Source: Chrysophaeum taylorii (Eukaryota; Sar; Pelagophyceae; Pelagomonadales; Pelagomonadaceae). From it: a stretch of DNA of 48,068 nt. The stretch covers positions 1 to 48,068 of the forward strand of contig JAQMWT010000226.1 of the NCBI GenBank assembly GCA_029834535.1. The letters are read 5' to 3'. A program made the translations under genes and the position numbers. Positions 39,100-48,068 of the stretch are shown here, one piece after another (within the stretch, counting starts at the first letter, position 1; the number at the start of each line of letters is the position of its first letter). A model generated the notes under the pieces. The model did not search any database and was not told the origin of the DNA. It saw only the letters and a list, made by a program, of their open reading frames with translations.

Positions 39100-40105
39100 A
39101 AACATCTGTCGATTAGTAGTTAGGACAAGTGCAGGCCAGTAAGTTCACCTATCTCTATCCCAGTAAGTTCACCTGGTCCCAGTAAGTTCACCTAGTCCCA
39201 ATCTCTAACCCCAGTAAGTTCAGCGTAACCCAGCTCGTGCAACCATCCACCCAGCGTACACGCCTTCGAGCTCCTCGCTCTCACTGCGGCCAATCTAAGC
39301 TGCTTTGATCCGTCACGCCGCTAGCCCTTGCGTTCACTCTAAAAACCCAGTAAGTTCACTTGGTCCCAGTAGTTTCACCTGGTCACTAGTTCACCTAGTC
39401 CCAATCTCAACCTCAGTAAGTTCACGTGGTCCCAGTAATTCACCTACCGGCGCGTGTAGACGCCGGGAGGGGGCTTATCGGTATTGCGCAGCACGTGTGG
39501 GGTAGGGTGGAGTCGTCGACCCAGATGAGTATATCCTCGGGGTTGCCGATCGACAGAGAGCCACGTAGAGCTGGACGTGGCAGAAGACGGGCTTGGGAAG
39601 AGGACGCCGACCTCGCGGGGCGTCTGGCCCTGGCTCTTGGTGATCGTTTGGCGTCGGCGGGCTTGAGGGATACAGGTTGGAGGAGCCTCGGTGACACGAC
39701 ACGATCGATCATGTATCTGGTACCGTTGCAGTGGCCGTGCGACGGGTCGAGGTTGCGAAGACTTTAAGCTCGCGATCAAAGTCAGCATGCCGTTGGTTGT
39801 CAGGGAGTTGAAAACTCGACTGTAAAGAGCGAGGCGTCGTCTTCCGACCCAACCTAGTCGGCCGAAAAGAACTCCGACGCCTCGTCTCCGGAAAAAAGGC
39901 CGCGGTCATGCGCGCGTTGTCAGCATCGACAACATCGTTTCGACGGGGCGTGAGAATGGCGCGCTGGCTAAAAGAGCCGCCGCCGCGGGTCGTGGAAATA
40001 GTCTGCGAGGTCGCCGTAGACGGCTTGGAGGATCACTGTCTGGCTCTCGCGCCTACCTGATCCTTACTCTCGCGCCTACCTGATCCTTACCCTAAATCGA
40101 GGGAC
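39100..40105 (-). mobile_element. Helitron-type helicase fragment (copy g)
   Basis: This is the mirror of copy c, from ACAAGTGCAGGCCAGTAAG (39125) through the tail array and the AATCTAAGCTGCTTTGATCC module (39292) to the helicase blocks and CCCTAAATCGAGGG (40090-40103). Confidence 0.75.
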
Positions 40106-40179
40106 AGACAGACAAACCCAAACCCACCCACATCCTTCATGCTCCCCACACACACCCCCCCCCCTCTTAGCAGTCGACA

Positions 40180-41240
40180 TTTAAAGACAGCTCGTGGCCC
40201 AGCTCTGGCCTTCAAATCCCCAACCGCTGCTGGGCTGAGATGTGTGCCCAGTACTTTGGCTACCCCTCTCCAGCTTGTTTGGGCCTCGTGGGCACTCGCA
40301 TTCTGGGCACTGACGTCGTTCTCGACGCTCACGGCAAGGTGCTTCCTCACGCAGGCCAAACCTTGTCAACCGCGGAGGAGCGCGGACCACCTGGCATGAC
40401 GGCCAGCTCGACTGCGTCCACGGCAGCGTCAAAGAGGCCGGCATCCCAGCCCTGTCCGAGGTTTTCGGCATCTTTGCTGACGTCGTCGCCCCTACCATTC
40501 GCACGCGCCTCTACGGCCGGTACCGAGGCAATCTCGCCCGACGTCAAGTCGTCAGACATCCTCACCACGCTCGACAACAAGGAGCAACTCTACGACATCA
40601 AAACCCTCGCTTGGGGTTCGTTGTACACCGCCCACGCCCTCCATCCCACCACCCGTCGCCTGTCGATCGGTCGCGCGATAAAGTCCACTCCGAATACCTC
40701 GCTCACTTCCGCGGCATCGACGCCATCATCCCCCAGCCGGGTACAGCACCACCGCCTGGCTTCTTGGGCCCTGTCGAACAGCGGCTACGTAGCTACGGCA
40801 CCGTCGCCGCCCTCGTCTTTGGTGCCTTCGGTGAGGCCAGCGCGGCGTGCCACGCTCTCGCCCAAACATGCGCAGAGCGCATCGCTGCGCGAACCTGGGT
40901 GACAAGCGGCTGCGCCAACTTCACAGAGGCAAAGGCGGCCCAAACTCGCCGCATCTACCGTGAGTGGGGGATCGCCAACGCATTAGGCCGGGCTCGCTGT
41001 GCCCTCACCGCCCTCACCCATGTCGCCGCCTCGGGGAACCCCGCCCAGGCCGCCCGATCCCAGCAGGACGTCACCCTTCGTCGCACATACGTCCGGCGGC
41101 AGCATGCGTACGACCTACCAAGGCGGGGCCCTTGGTCCGCTCTTCGCCTGCCCCACGCCTCGGCGATGACCCCGACTAGGTCCCGCGTACTTATCTCCGC
41201 CCGTCAGGCACATCCCTCATACCCCACAAACCCACCCACA
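40180..41240 (+). mobile_element. PD-(D/E)XK-like ORF repeat family, right arm
   Basis: This is the mirror of 34440-35480. Open frames at 40240-40902 and 40611-41318 overlap because of frameshifts. A 2-base loss before the nuclease-like block changes VPD to SSD here, while DNKEQLYDIKTLAWGSLY is kept (about 40570-40625). The GEAS segment follows at about 40798-40850 and the arginine-rich tail to about 41180. Confidence 0.5.
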
Positions 41241-41279
41241 TCCTCAAGCTCCCACCCCACACCCCCCCAGCAGTCAGTC

Positions 41280-41630
41280 CCCTCCACACCCCCCCCCCTC
41301 TTAGCAGTCGACATTTAAAGACAGACAAACTCCCCACACACCCCCCCCCCTCTTAGCAGTCGACATTTAAAGACAGACAAACAGACAGACAAACATCTGT
41401 CGATTAGTAGTTAGGATAAGATTAGCCCCCCTGCAAGCCGTAGATAGATAAGATAAATAACCACCACCACCACCCTCGTCGACGGCAAGAGAGCAGCAGT
41501 TCTTCGTCTTTCTTCAAGGATCGATGAAACATAAATACACGGGGGGGGCAAAAAACAAAGAAACAAACAAACAAAGAAAGAAAGAACCTGATGAATGAAT
41601 TGAATTGAATTGAATTGAATGAGTCTTTTT
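41280..41630. repeat. SulP 3' flank with satellite words and microsatellites, right arm
   Basis: Two CTCTTAGCAGTCGACATTTAA words (41298 and 41351), a GACA run, CATCTGTCGATTAGTAG and the (TTGAA)n run at about 41594-41620 mirror the left arm. The left arm has shorter homopolymer runs beside the satellite words. Confidence 0.75.
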
Positions 41631-44405
41631 CTAGCGGTGCGCGAGTTTCGAGTTTCTGTTTTTCTGCGCCAAGGAACGCGCCATGAGTTTGTGAAACTTG
41701 AGGGCGATGTGCGGCTTGTGCTTTTCGAGGTCGAGGAGGTGGTCGTAGTATATTTTGAGGACGAGGACGCGGGCCGAGGCGGGGACGGGCGAATAGGTGC
41801 GGCGCATGTCGTCGTCCTGGATGTAATAGTCGCCGACGGCGAGGGCGTTGCCGTGGGCGAGCTTGCGGACGCAGATGCCGCTGTCGTTGAGGAGCCGGAC
41901 TCTGCCGTCGACGAGGAGGGCCATCATCTTTCGACCTCTGTCGTCGTCGAGGTCGACGGTGTCGGAGATAACGAGGAGACGAGCGATAGTCGTCAAAAAC
42001 TCGTCGTCGTCGACCAGACCGTGGCGTTCGGTGGCGCTGCGGAGCCAGTCGTTGAAGAGACCCTTGGTCCTGAGGAGGAGATCGTCGTCGTCGTCCTCGA
42101 TGGTGGGGGCGAAGCCGTCCTCGTCGTCGTCCTCGTCGATCGAGGCGCGGTCGAGATTGTGCTTGCCCGTGGACCGCAAAAGCGAGTCCTCGGCAGCTTC
42201 GAGGGCGTCGTCGACCGACTCGAAGAATCGCCCGTTGTCCGCGAGGAGGATGCCCGCCTTGCCGCAGGCTTGGATCGCCGAGTCGAGGGCTTGGGAAGCT
42301 TCCGAGTCGGTCGGAGCGAAGAAGACCTTAAAGTCTCTGGCGCGGGCGAGGGCGAAGATTTTTTCGAAGGCTGCTACCGCCGTGACGTCAAAGGTCGGGA
42401 GGCAGCCCGAGATGTCGACGACGACGAAATAGAGAGGCTTCTTGCTCTTGACGCGAATCCCGACCGCGTCGACGAGTTCGTGCGCCGAGCCAAAAAAGAC
42501 GTATCCGACGAGCTCGACGACGAAGATTGCGTCGGCGACCGAGTCGAGGGCGCGCATGAGGTCGGGAGTCCGCTCGATCGTAGATCGAACGTCCTTGCCC
42601 GATCTCGTCGAGCGTACGATCGACCTCTGCGCGAGCCGGCGCGACACCCCGATCAGAGAAAAAACCAAGCCCAACGCAATGGCTTCGAGGAGATTGAACG
42701 CGACGGCAGCGACGACGATGGAAATCATGGTCGCCACGTCGAGGACGTCCAAGTTTGAACGACCGGCGCGCGATTGTTGGAGAGGGTAGACGAGGTAGGT
42801 TTCGACGTAATCGATTCCGAGCTCGACCAGCATGGATCCGAAAACGTACCTGGGGACGATGCTCATGAGACCCCCGATCCCCTTGAGCCACGCGAGCAGG
42901 CACCACGCGGGGACGAGGAGGGACGCGAGCTTGTGGGTGGCGTTCAGCTGCTGGCCGACCTTGAGCCCGCTGAACGAGTGAGCTTGACCCGACGCCAGCG
43001 CCAACGCGGCGACCGCGTTCGCGGCGCCTACGAGCCTCATCTCGGCGTCGGCGTCGACGTCGCTCGTCATGAACATGGCGGCAAACGAGCCGCACTTGAT
43101 CCCGATCTTCAAGGCCCCGATCACGCACGCGGCCACGAACACCGCGCGACATCGCGCGACGACGTCGAGCCTCGCGCTAGCCACGAGCAACCCGCCTTTG
43201 CTGCAAAAGTAATCGTCCTTCCACGCCCACCACCCGGCCGTGGCGGCGTCGTCCCACGCGAACAAGGCTCCGTAGTCCCCGAGTTGGGACCGGGGAATCC
43301 CCGTCGCCGCCGACGCCCCGAACAACGCCAAAACCCCGATCGCGACGACGATCGGCGTCGCGACGTGCGCGGCGACGCGCAACCTTCTCTTCAGGTACAT
43401 CGAAACCCCCGCCAGGCCCACGGCGGCCCCGATCCACACCGCCTCGAAAACGCGCGACGACGCCCCCTTGGCTGCCACCGATATCCCGGACTTGGCGAGC
43501 GACACCCCGATCGACGCGAGCAGCCCCGCGATCACCGGATAAGGGAGATAATTCGACAACCGCGTCAGCTCCAACGCCCCGAGCGTCCAGAGCGAGACCC
43601 CGACGCAAAAAAACAAGCACGCCTGCGCCACCACATAAGTAGCCACGAACTCCCGCAACATATTCTCCGAGTCGTCGTCCAAGTCAGAATCAGAGTCGAC
43701 GACCACTCCGTGGTACACGATTTCGGCGCAGTGCGCGAGCAGCGGCAAAAATCCGACGTCGACGGCCGCGACGGCCCACGGCACCGACGACAAGCACGGC
43801 AGTGCGATCCCCGTGATCGCGGTCCCCGCAAACATCGCCTCGACCGCGACAAACACGAGCTTCCCCTCGAAATACCTTCCGAACACGCTCTGCCCGCCGC
43901 TCACGTAGATCACCGACGTCAAGAAAAACGTCACGCCCGACGCCACCAGGTCCACGATCAGCTGCCGCCCGCACGCGTTCCAGTCGATCACCTTATTCTG
44001 GAACCCGCGGAACCGCATCAAAGCGCGCTCGATCGCCTTTGGCGGACCTCCTTCCCCGAACGCCTCCGCGTCCTCCTCCTCCTCCAACACCACCACCTCG
44101 GGCGTCTCCTCCGTCTCCTCCGACCCCTCCTCGAACAGCTGGAGAAACGCCTCGGAGGGCCGCGACGCCTCCACAAAATTCAAACACTCGCCAAGCCCCA
44201 GCTGGCTCAAGTCCGGCGTGCTCGGCATCTCGCTCGGCGACATCCTCTCCAACCGAAACAACGCCGATTGCACCGACACAGACCCGACGTTCGACCGCAC
44301 GCGACCCAACCGCCCGCGCTCGCTCAACGAATACCGGAGCCCGCGGTACCGGTCCATGCTCTCGCTTCGACCTCGCAGCGGCGTGCGTTCTGCGCGCTGC
44401 ATCAT
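41631..44405 (-). CDS. SulP/SLC26-type anion transporter with STAS and C-terminal regulatory domain
   Basis: This 924-codon intronless gene is intact. Residues 1-140 are a cytosolic head with serine and arginine-rich start and a poly-acidic stretch (94-117). Residues about 145-590 hold some ten to twelve hydrophobic helices of the SulP fold, which moves sulfate, bicarbonate or similar anions across a membrane. An extracellular or lumenal loop with tryptophans (384-396) is large. A STAS domain follows at about 626-740 (VVVDISGCLPTFDVTAV at 661-677). Next come two aspartate-rich stretches (757-775) and a tail (about 800-905) with LLVDGRVRLLND and GDYYIQDDD. That tail resembles a degenerate cyclic-nucleotide-binding or cupin-like beta roll. 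It points to the palindrome centre and converges with the left-arm copy. The transported ion cannot be told from sequence. Confidence 0.88.
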   Translation of the reverse strand: MMQRAERTPLRGRSESMDRYRGLRYSLSERGRLGRVRSNVGSVSVQSALFRLERMSPSEMPSTPDLSQLGLGECLNFVEASRPSEAFLQLFEEGSEETEETPEVVVLEEEEDAEAFGEGGPPKAIERALMRFRGFQNKVIDWNACGRQLIVDLVASGVTFFLTSVIYVSGGQSVFGRYFEGKLVFVAVEAMFAGTAITGIALPCLSSVPWAVAAVDVGFLPLLAHCAEIVYHGVVVDSDSDLDDDSENMLREFVATYVVAQACLFFCVGVSLWTLGALELTRLSNYLPYPVIAGLLASIGVSLAKSGISVAAKGASSRVFEAVWIGAAVGLAGVSMYLKRRLRVAAHVATPIVVAIGVLALFGASAATGIPRSQLGDYGALFAWDDAATAGWWAWKDDYFCSKGGLLVASARLDVVARCRAVFVAACVIGALKIGIKCGSFAAMFMTSDVDADAEMRLVGAANAVAALALASGQAHSFSGLKVGQQLNATHKLASLLVPAWCLLAWLKGIGGLMSIVPRYVFGSMLVELGIDYVETYLVYPLQQSRAGRSNLDVLDVATMISIVVAAVAFNLLEAIALGLVFSLIGVSRRLAQRSIVRSTRSGKDVRSTIERTPDLMRALDSVADAIFVVELVGYVFFGSAHELVDAVGIRVKSKKPLYFVVVDISGCLPTFDVTAVAAFEKIFALARARDFKVFFAPTDSEASQALDSAIQACGKAGILLADNGRFFESVDDALEAAEDSLLRSTGKHNLDRASIDEDDDEDGFAPTIEDDDDDLLLRTKGLFNDWLRSATERHGLVDDDEFLTTIARLLVISDTVDLDDDRGRKMMALLVDGRVRLLNDSGICVRKLAHGNALAVGDYYIQDDDMRRTYSPVPASARVLVLKIYYDHLLDLEKHKPHIALKFHKLMARSLAQKNRNSKLAHR

Positions 44406-44519
44406 CCAGAATCAAGAATTCAACTATCAACCCAATACTTACCCCCACGAATCAATCGTCCTTGCATTTGGGATTGTCATCAACCAACGTGTCGTCGTCG
44501 TCGGAGGAGGAGGGATCGC

Positions 44520-44605
44520 CTTCCCCAATTATCTAAGCTGCTTATTATTACAATCTGCGCACGCTCCGCCTTTTTTAACCTTTGAGTCTTCTCCTTCCCC
44601 ACCGC
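44520..44605. repeat. Shared module upstream of SulP, right arm
   Basis: ATCTAAGCTGCTT, ATCTGCGCACG and AACCTTTGAGTCTTCTCC occur in this order about 120-190 bases upstream of the SulP start. The same order of words is found in Helitron tails and the 3' LTR of the retrotransposon. Confidence 0.6.
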
Positions 44606-44718
44606 TCGACCTTTAAGAACCCAAACTCCACAACACAACGCACCACCTTTATTTAAACCCTCAAGTCAAGCAAGCAAGACCCCACTCTTATTGTTAGAAT
44701 GAATATTATTGAATTATA

Positions 44719-47638
44719 CAGTGTTGGGAATTCACTGGGCTCACTTCACTAGGTTCACTGAATTTTGTTCACTTCACTTCACTTCACTTCACTTCACCGA
44801 AATTTTTCGTCGTCGTCCGAAGTCCAATGTTCACTTCGCGTTCATTCACTTTGGCTGACGGCCTGACCCTGACCCCGTCTGATGAGAGCCGAGTCGAGCC
44901 GCGCTACCTGGAGGTGGAGGATAATGTTGATGATGAGGAGGAATTTAAACGCGGTGTTAACAGAAGGAGGAAGTTCACAAGAACGAGCCGATGTCGATGT
45001 TGTGACGCGTGGAACACGCCGGGCAACAAAAGCGGACGATCAACCAGGTTTTTCCTACTAGTTGTGGGACTGCGTGCGTCGACTGAAGGAAAATCATCCT
45101 GACCGCGTTGACCAGTGGGAAGGCGACGACGCATGTGAGTATCCGGTGCTGGGAGCGCCTGAAGGTGACGAGAGACTGACTTCAAGAAAAGCAGACGACC
45201 AAGCCCTCTTGGGGCCCACTTCAAGGTTGCGCATCCGGAGGAGGATTCGACGAGCTGGGACGTCAACAGCTCACCAAGAAACAGAAGACAGACCAAGAAA
45301 AGGAGGGGCGTTATGACGGGCGTTGTGGCAGCCTCGAAGGGTAAATCGGATATTACGAGATACTTCATGGCCATGCCCAGCCAGACAAAGCACTCTTCCC
45401 TGATGGCATTCTCGGCTCGGCACTACGTGTACGCGTCGCAGCGGATTTCCAAGCGCACCTTTGACGACGACGAAGATCATCGCAACCTAATTGAAGCGTA
45501 TTACCGCGGCGGTGGCGGGAAAGGCAAGTGCCCGTTCATGACTCGAAAAGCGCAGTTTGAATAGGTGGACGCTGAATATTGTTGCTTTGTTCGAATCTTG
45601 AAGCACGTCGTTACGGAGTGTGATGAAGCGGCCTTCGGCAATCCATTCGCCCAGGTGCTGCATGACTGCGGGACACTCAGGGATAAGTTCAAGCGACAGG
45701 CCGTTGGCCTATCCTTCATCTGGGCAGATTGGAGTGGCGTTGAGACGGTGTGCGTGGGTCTCATTCCAGCTGACGACGGAACCGATTCCGGCACGGCTTC
45801 TCAGCTCCGTTCTGTGGTCGCGGAGCGTGCGGGAATCGATATCGATTTGGCGGCCGCAACCATTGTTCAAGACCGGGCTGCGATTGGCGTCGCCGAAGAA
45901 TTTTTTGTTGAGGTCGAAGCGTGTGACATGCATGATATCTCAAAACTCTCGGCAGTGACATGTGGCGACTTGACACGATCCAGAGGCAACCAGGTGATCA
46001 ATCCATTCCCAGCTGGCCAGGAGCTGCTGAACAGTGCCCACGATGGAGCCTAGTTCTTTTCTTACGGCACACGTTTGAAGGACCTGCATGCGTTTTTGCC
46101 ATTACAGCCGGGGAAATCGCCGAAGCTCAAGCTCGACCTCAATAAGGCGAGGTGCCGGGCTCGATACCAACTTATTCGTTCCTTGCTGCGTATGCACCAC
46201 GTGCTCAAACTGTACGCGGCTACCAACATTGGACTACCCTGGATAATCAGTGATGAGCAATGGGTGGTGTTGGCTGAATTCGAGGCGATTTTTGCTATAA
46301 CGGATGAGGCCGTTGTTTTCGTGCAACATGAACACTTATACCTGGGGGCGTGCGCCGCATTGATCAAGCACAACATGATCGAGTCTCTGCGAGCTGGGAC
46401 GCTAGAAGTCATTGATGTCCCGAACATAACTGCGAAATCCATGCCACGTAAGACTGTCGATTTTGACGACCTCAGCGAGATCGGCAAAATCTGTCTTGAA
46501 CGGGCTATTCTCGAATGTGAGCGTCGGTTTTGCGGGAATAATGAAAACTACGTGCGTCACTTCGAATATGAATTCAACGATCGCGAGCTGATTGCCTCCC
46601 TTCTTGACTTTCGGACTATCAACTGTGGCACCTGTCGTCCAATCAGAGAGCTCAGGCCAGGAAGTTGCTCAAGGAAGAATATGTGATTTACGCACGGACT
46701 GCATTCCACCACGAAAAGTCATAGACTTCCTCCGAGTCTGCGCCACCCTCCGAGCCTGCGCCTGCCCTCAGTCTCTTGGCGGCACTCGACGCACCCGGCG
46801 CTTTGGGACGACATTCGTGGCGACGTGCCTTGTTTTGCTATGCCTGAGATCCAGATGCCCGATTTCAATGGGGAGTTTGAACAGGTCTACACTCAAGGTA
46901 TCAGGCTCTCGAGATCGCTCAACTGGAAAGAGCATTATCCTGAACTTGAGAAGAAGGATGAAATCGGCTTCACAGATCTGGCTGTGCTCGACGTTGGAAA
47001 GCTGTATCCACCGCGCACCAAGGAGCAGTATGGGTTCCTTCCGGACATGGCGAGAGCCTCTAAGGGTTCAATTGGTACACATGGCGCGCAGAGCTACTGT
47101 GGGCGCTGCCTGAGCATTTGAAATCTTGTCCTGACCGAGGGAAACACGTTGCTCGGCGCGGACGACACGGACAAGTTGCCCTCCAGCGCATGAACAAGAA
47201 TTTCATTGCGGCGGCCCGGATTAAGTACACGGACCTCGGACACGAGACCGAGTTTTTCAAAAACGCCGAGAGCACCATCCCCGAAGACTCTTGGAGATGG
47301 AGGTTGATGAGGAAGAACCAGACGAAGATACCGAGGTCGTTCACATCGCCTAAAGTAAGAAACACTGAACCCCATCCACGGTAACTCCTCCTTCGTCCCG
47401 AAACGCGAATGAATCTAAGAGCACCAGACCTAGGCAATAGCGCGCGGGGGGCACGGAACTGACGGGGCGCGGCAGGGACCGGCGCTGACGTTAAATAAAT
47501 AAAAATAAAAAGTGGCGTTCACTTCACAAAAGTTCACGACGGCCACGTAGGGTGACGTGTTCACTTCAAATCACTTCACCAATAGCGTGGCTGGTGAAGT
47601 GGTTCACGTTCACTTGCTGAAGTGAATTCCCAACGCTG
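44719..47638 (+). mobile_element. hAT transposon, right arm
   Basis: The termini are CAGTGTTGGGAATTCACT and AGTGAATTCCCAACGCTG. It is the mirror of 28078-31005, a few bases shorter through single-base losses. Subterminal TTCAC clusters lie at 44735-44800 and 47515-47630. Confidence 0.82.
44827..47352 (+). pseudogene. hAT transposase, right arm copy
   Basis: It has the same domains as the left copy in + orientation: MFTSRSF start at 44827, RNase H-like core VGLSFIWADWSG near 45703-45740, ELIASLLDFRTI near 46590-46625 and FLPDMARASKGSI near 47035-47075. Lesions are an extra T after the zinc-finger segment (45055), the shared TAG at 45562, a private TAG at 46051 and single-base losses near 47165 and 47290. 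The 29785-type loss of the left copy is absent, so one frame runs from 45313 to 46686 apart from the two TAGs. Confidence 0.7.
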
Positions 47639-47639
47639 G

Positions 47640-47900
47640 TTGAATATTATCACAAGCTTAACCGTAAGCCCCCAGACACAGGTAGTGCCGTACTTCGTGG
47701 CCCACACAACGCACCAAAACCCTCAGCCCCCACTCTTGTTACCAGTCGACCTCTTAACCGCAAGCCCAGTACCTCGTGGCCAACACAACGCACCAAAACC
47801 GTCAGCCCCACTCTGATTACCATCGACCCCCTTAACCGTAAGTTAACGATCGACTTTTTAAACTCAAAACCATTCCTCTCTCGCACCCCCCCTCTTAGCA
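47640..47900. repeat. About 90-bp minisatellite, right arm
   Basis: This is the mirror of 27832-28077, with CAACACAACGCACCAAAACC-type units and CCAGTCGACC words. It runs into CCTCTTAGCACTAAC, which joins the satellite word to the GTTA run. Confidence 0.75.
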
Positions 47901-48029
47901 CTAACTAACTAACTAACTAACTAACTCAGACCTCTCCCGAGCATGGGAGCCAGGCCTCCAGAATCACGGGGTCTCTAGACGAGGGGCGCCGAAAGGTGGG
48001 TCGGCGGAGGGAGTGATTATACTAACTAA

Positions 48030-48060
<31 letters not shown>

Positions 48061-48068
48061 ACTAACTT
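47901..48068. repeat. (CTAA)n and about 120-bp minisatellite, right arm, cut by window end
   Basis: One unit of the 27.3-27.8 kb minisatellite in reverse orientation, flanked by CTAA runs, one unit being shortened by a 20-base loss. The array continues beyond the window. Confidence 0.9.

Larger units (their letters stand above)
27660..48068. repeat. Giant inverted repeat (palindrome), arms over 8 kb
   Basis: The left arm (about 27660-37570) reads as the reverse complement of the right arm (about 38104-48068, cut by the window end). Paired landmarks are hAT 28078-31005 with 44719-47638, SulP 31318-34089 with 41631-44405, the PD-(D/E)XK family 34440-35480 with 40180-41240, Helitron unit c with g and unit d with f. 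Over the whole SulP gene the translated arms differ only at two homopolymers. The unpaired centre is about 530 bases. The two SulP genes are convergent. Confidence 0.9.

Noticed and set aside
41619..42758. 379-aa open frame on the + strand, and its partner at 32962-34104 on the minus strand
   Set aside because: Both are antisense shadows of the STAS and tail part of SulP.
42774..44585. 603-aa open frame on the + strand over the SulP gene
   Set aside because: It is antisense to an intact, well-supported transporter and consists of R/H/P/E-rich low-complexity sequence typical of GC-rich shadow frames.
1..48068. tRNA or rRNA genes
   Set aside because: Scanning for B-box-like GGTTCGANTCC with a matching acceptor stem gave no convincing candidate; GGTTCGATCC at 23090 lies in reverse transcriptase coding sequence without a cloverleaf.

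Overview
The window is eukaryotic nuclear DNA, most likely from a unicellular alga or other microbial eukaryote. Three long intronless reading frames (a SulP transporter, a GT10-GT25 glycosyltransferase and a HeLo-like membrane protein) lie among decayed eukaryotic mobile elements (LTR, LINE, hAT and Helitron types), simple repeats and satellites. The base composition is GC-rich, and the SulP plus STAS plus C-terminal regulatory tail would fit a stramenopile alga such as a pelagophyte. A retrotransposon with a built-in cytosine methyltransferase would also fit a dinoflagellate. The lineage cannot be settled from this window.

Layout. 0.3-6.3 kb is a graveyard: a lysyl-tRNA synthetase pseudogene (+), a pseudogene of a GT10-GT25 glycosyltransferase (-), a decayed Helitron-helicase fragment and a C/G hairpin block, all shortened by many small deletions. 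6.6-8.0 kb carries an apparently intact 457-aa membrane protein whose N-terminal helical bundle resembles HeLo/MLKL-type domains. 8.2-9.3 kb holds a broken EGF-plus-TM gene (-). 9.3-11.2 kb is a Helitron-helicase fragment, a fragment of a second repeat family and a 66-bp tandem array. 11.3-13.3 kb is the intact GT10-GT25 gene (-). 13.8-15.2 kb holds LINE remnants with pyrimidine-rich tails.

15.4-26.1 kb is a decayed Ty3/gypsy-type LTR retrotransposon in the order Gag, acidic linker, protease, C5 cytosine DNA methyltransferase, reverse transcriptase, RNase H, integrase with GPY/F-like module, C-terminal domain. The methyltransferase is the most unusual content of the window.

From about 27.3 kb to the window end the sequence is a giant inverted repeat. 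Each arm of more than 8 kb contains, from outside in: a GTTA-rich minisatellite, a second minisatellite interrupted by a 2.9-kb hAT transposon, a SulP anion-transporter gene pointing to the centre, an ORF family with a PD-(D/E)XK-like motif, and two Helitron-helicase units. An unpaired spacer of about 530 bp (37.57-38.10 kb) sits between the arms. The right-arm SulP gene is intact (924 codons). The left-arm copy differs only by two homopolymer indels that break the frame and then restore it. The two hAT copies carry different lesions. Short sequence modules recur in the LTR element, the Helitron units and the SulP upstream region, which suggests that these elements have exchanged or captured flanking DNA.
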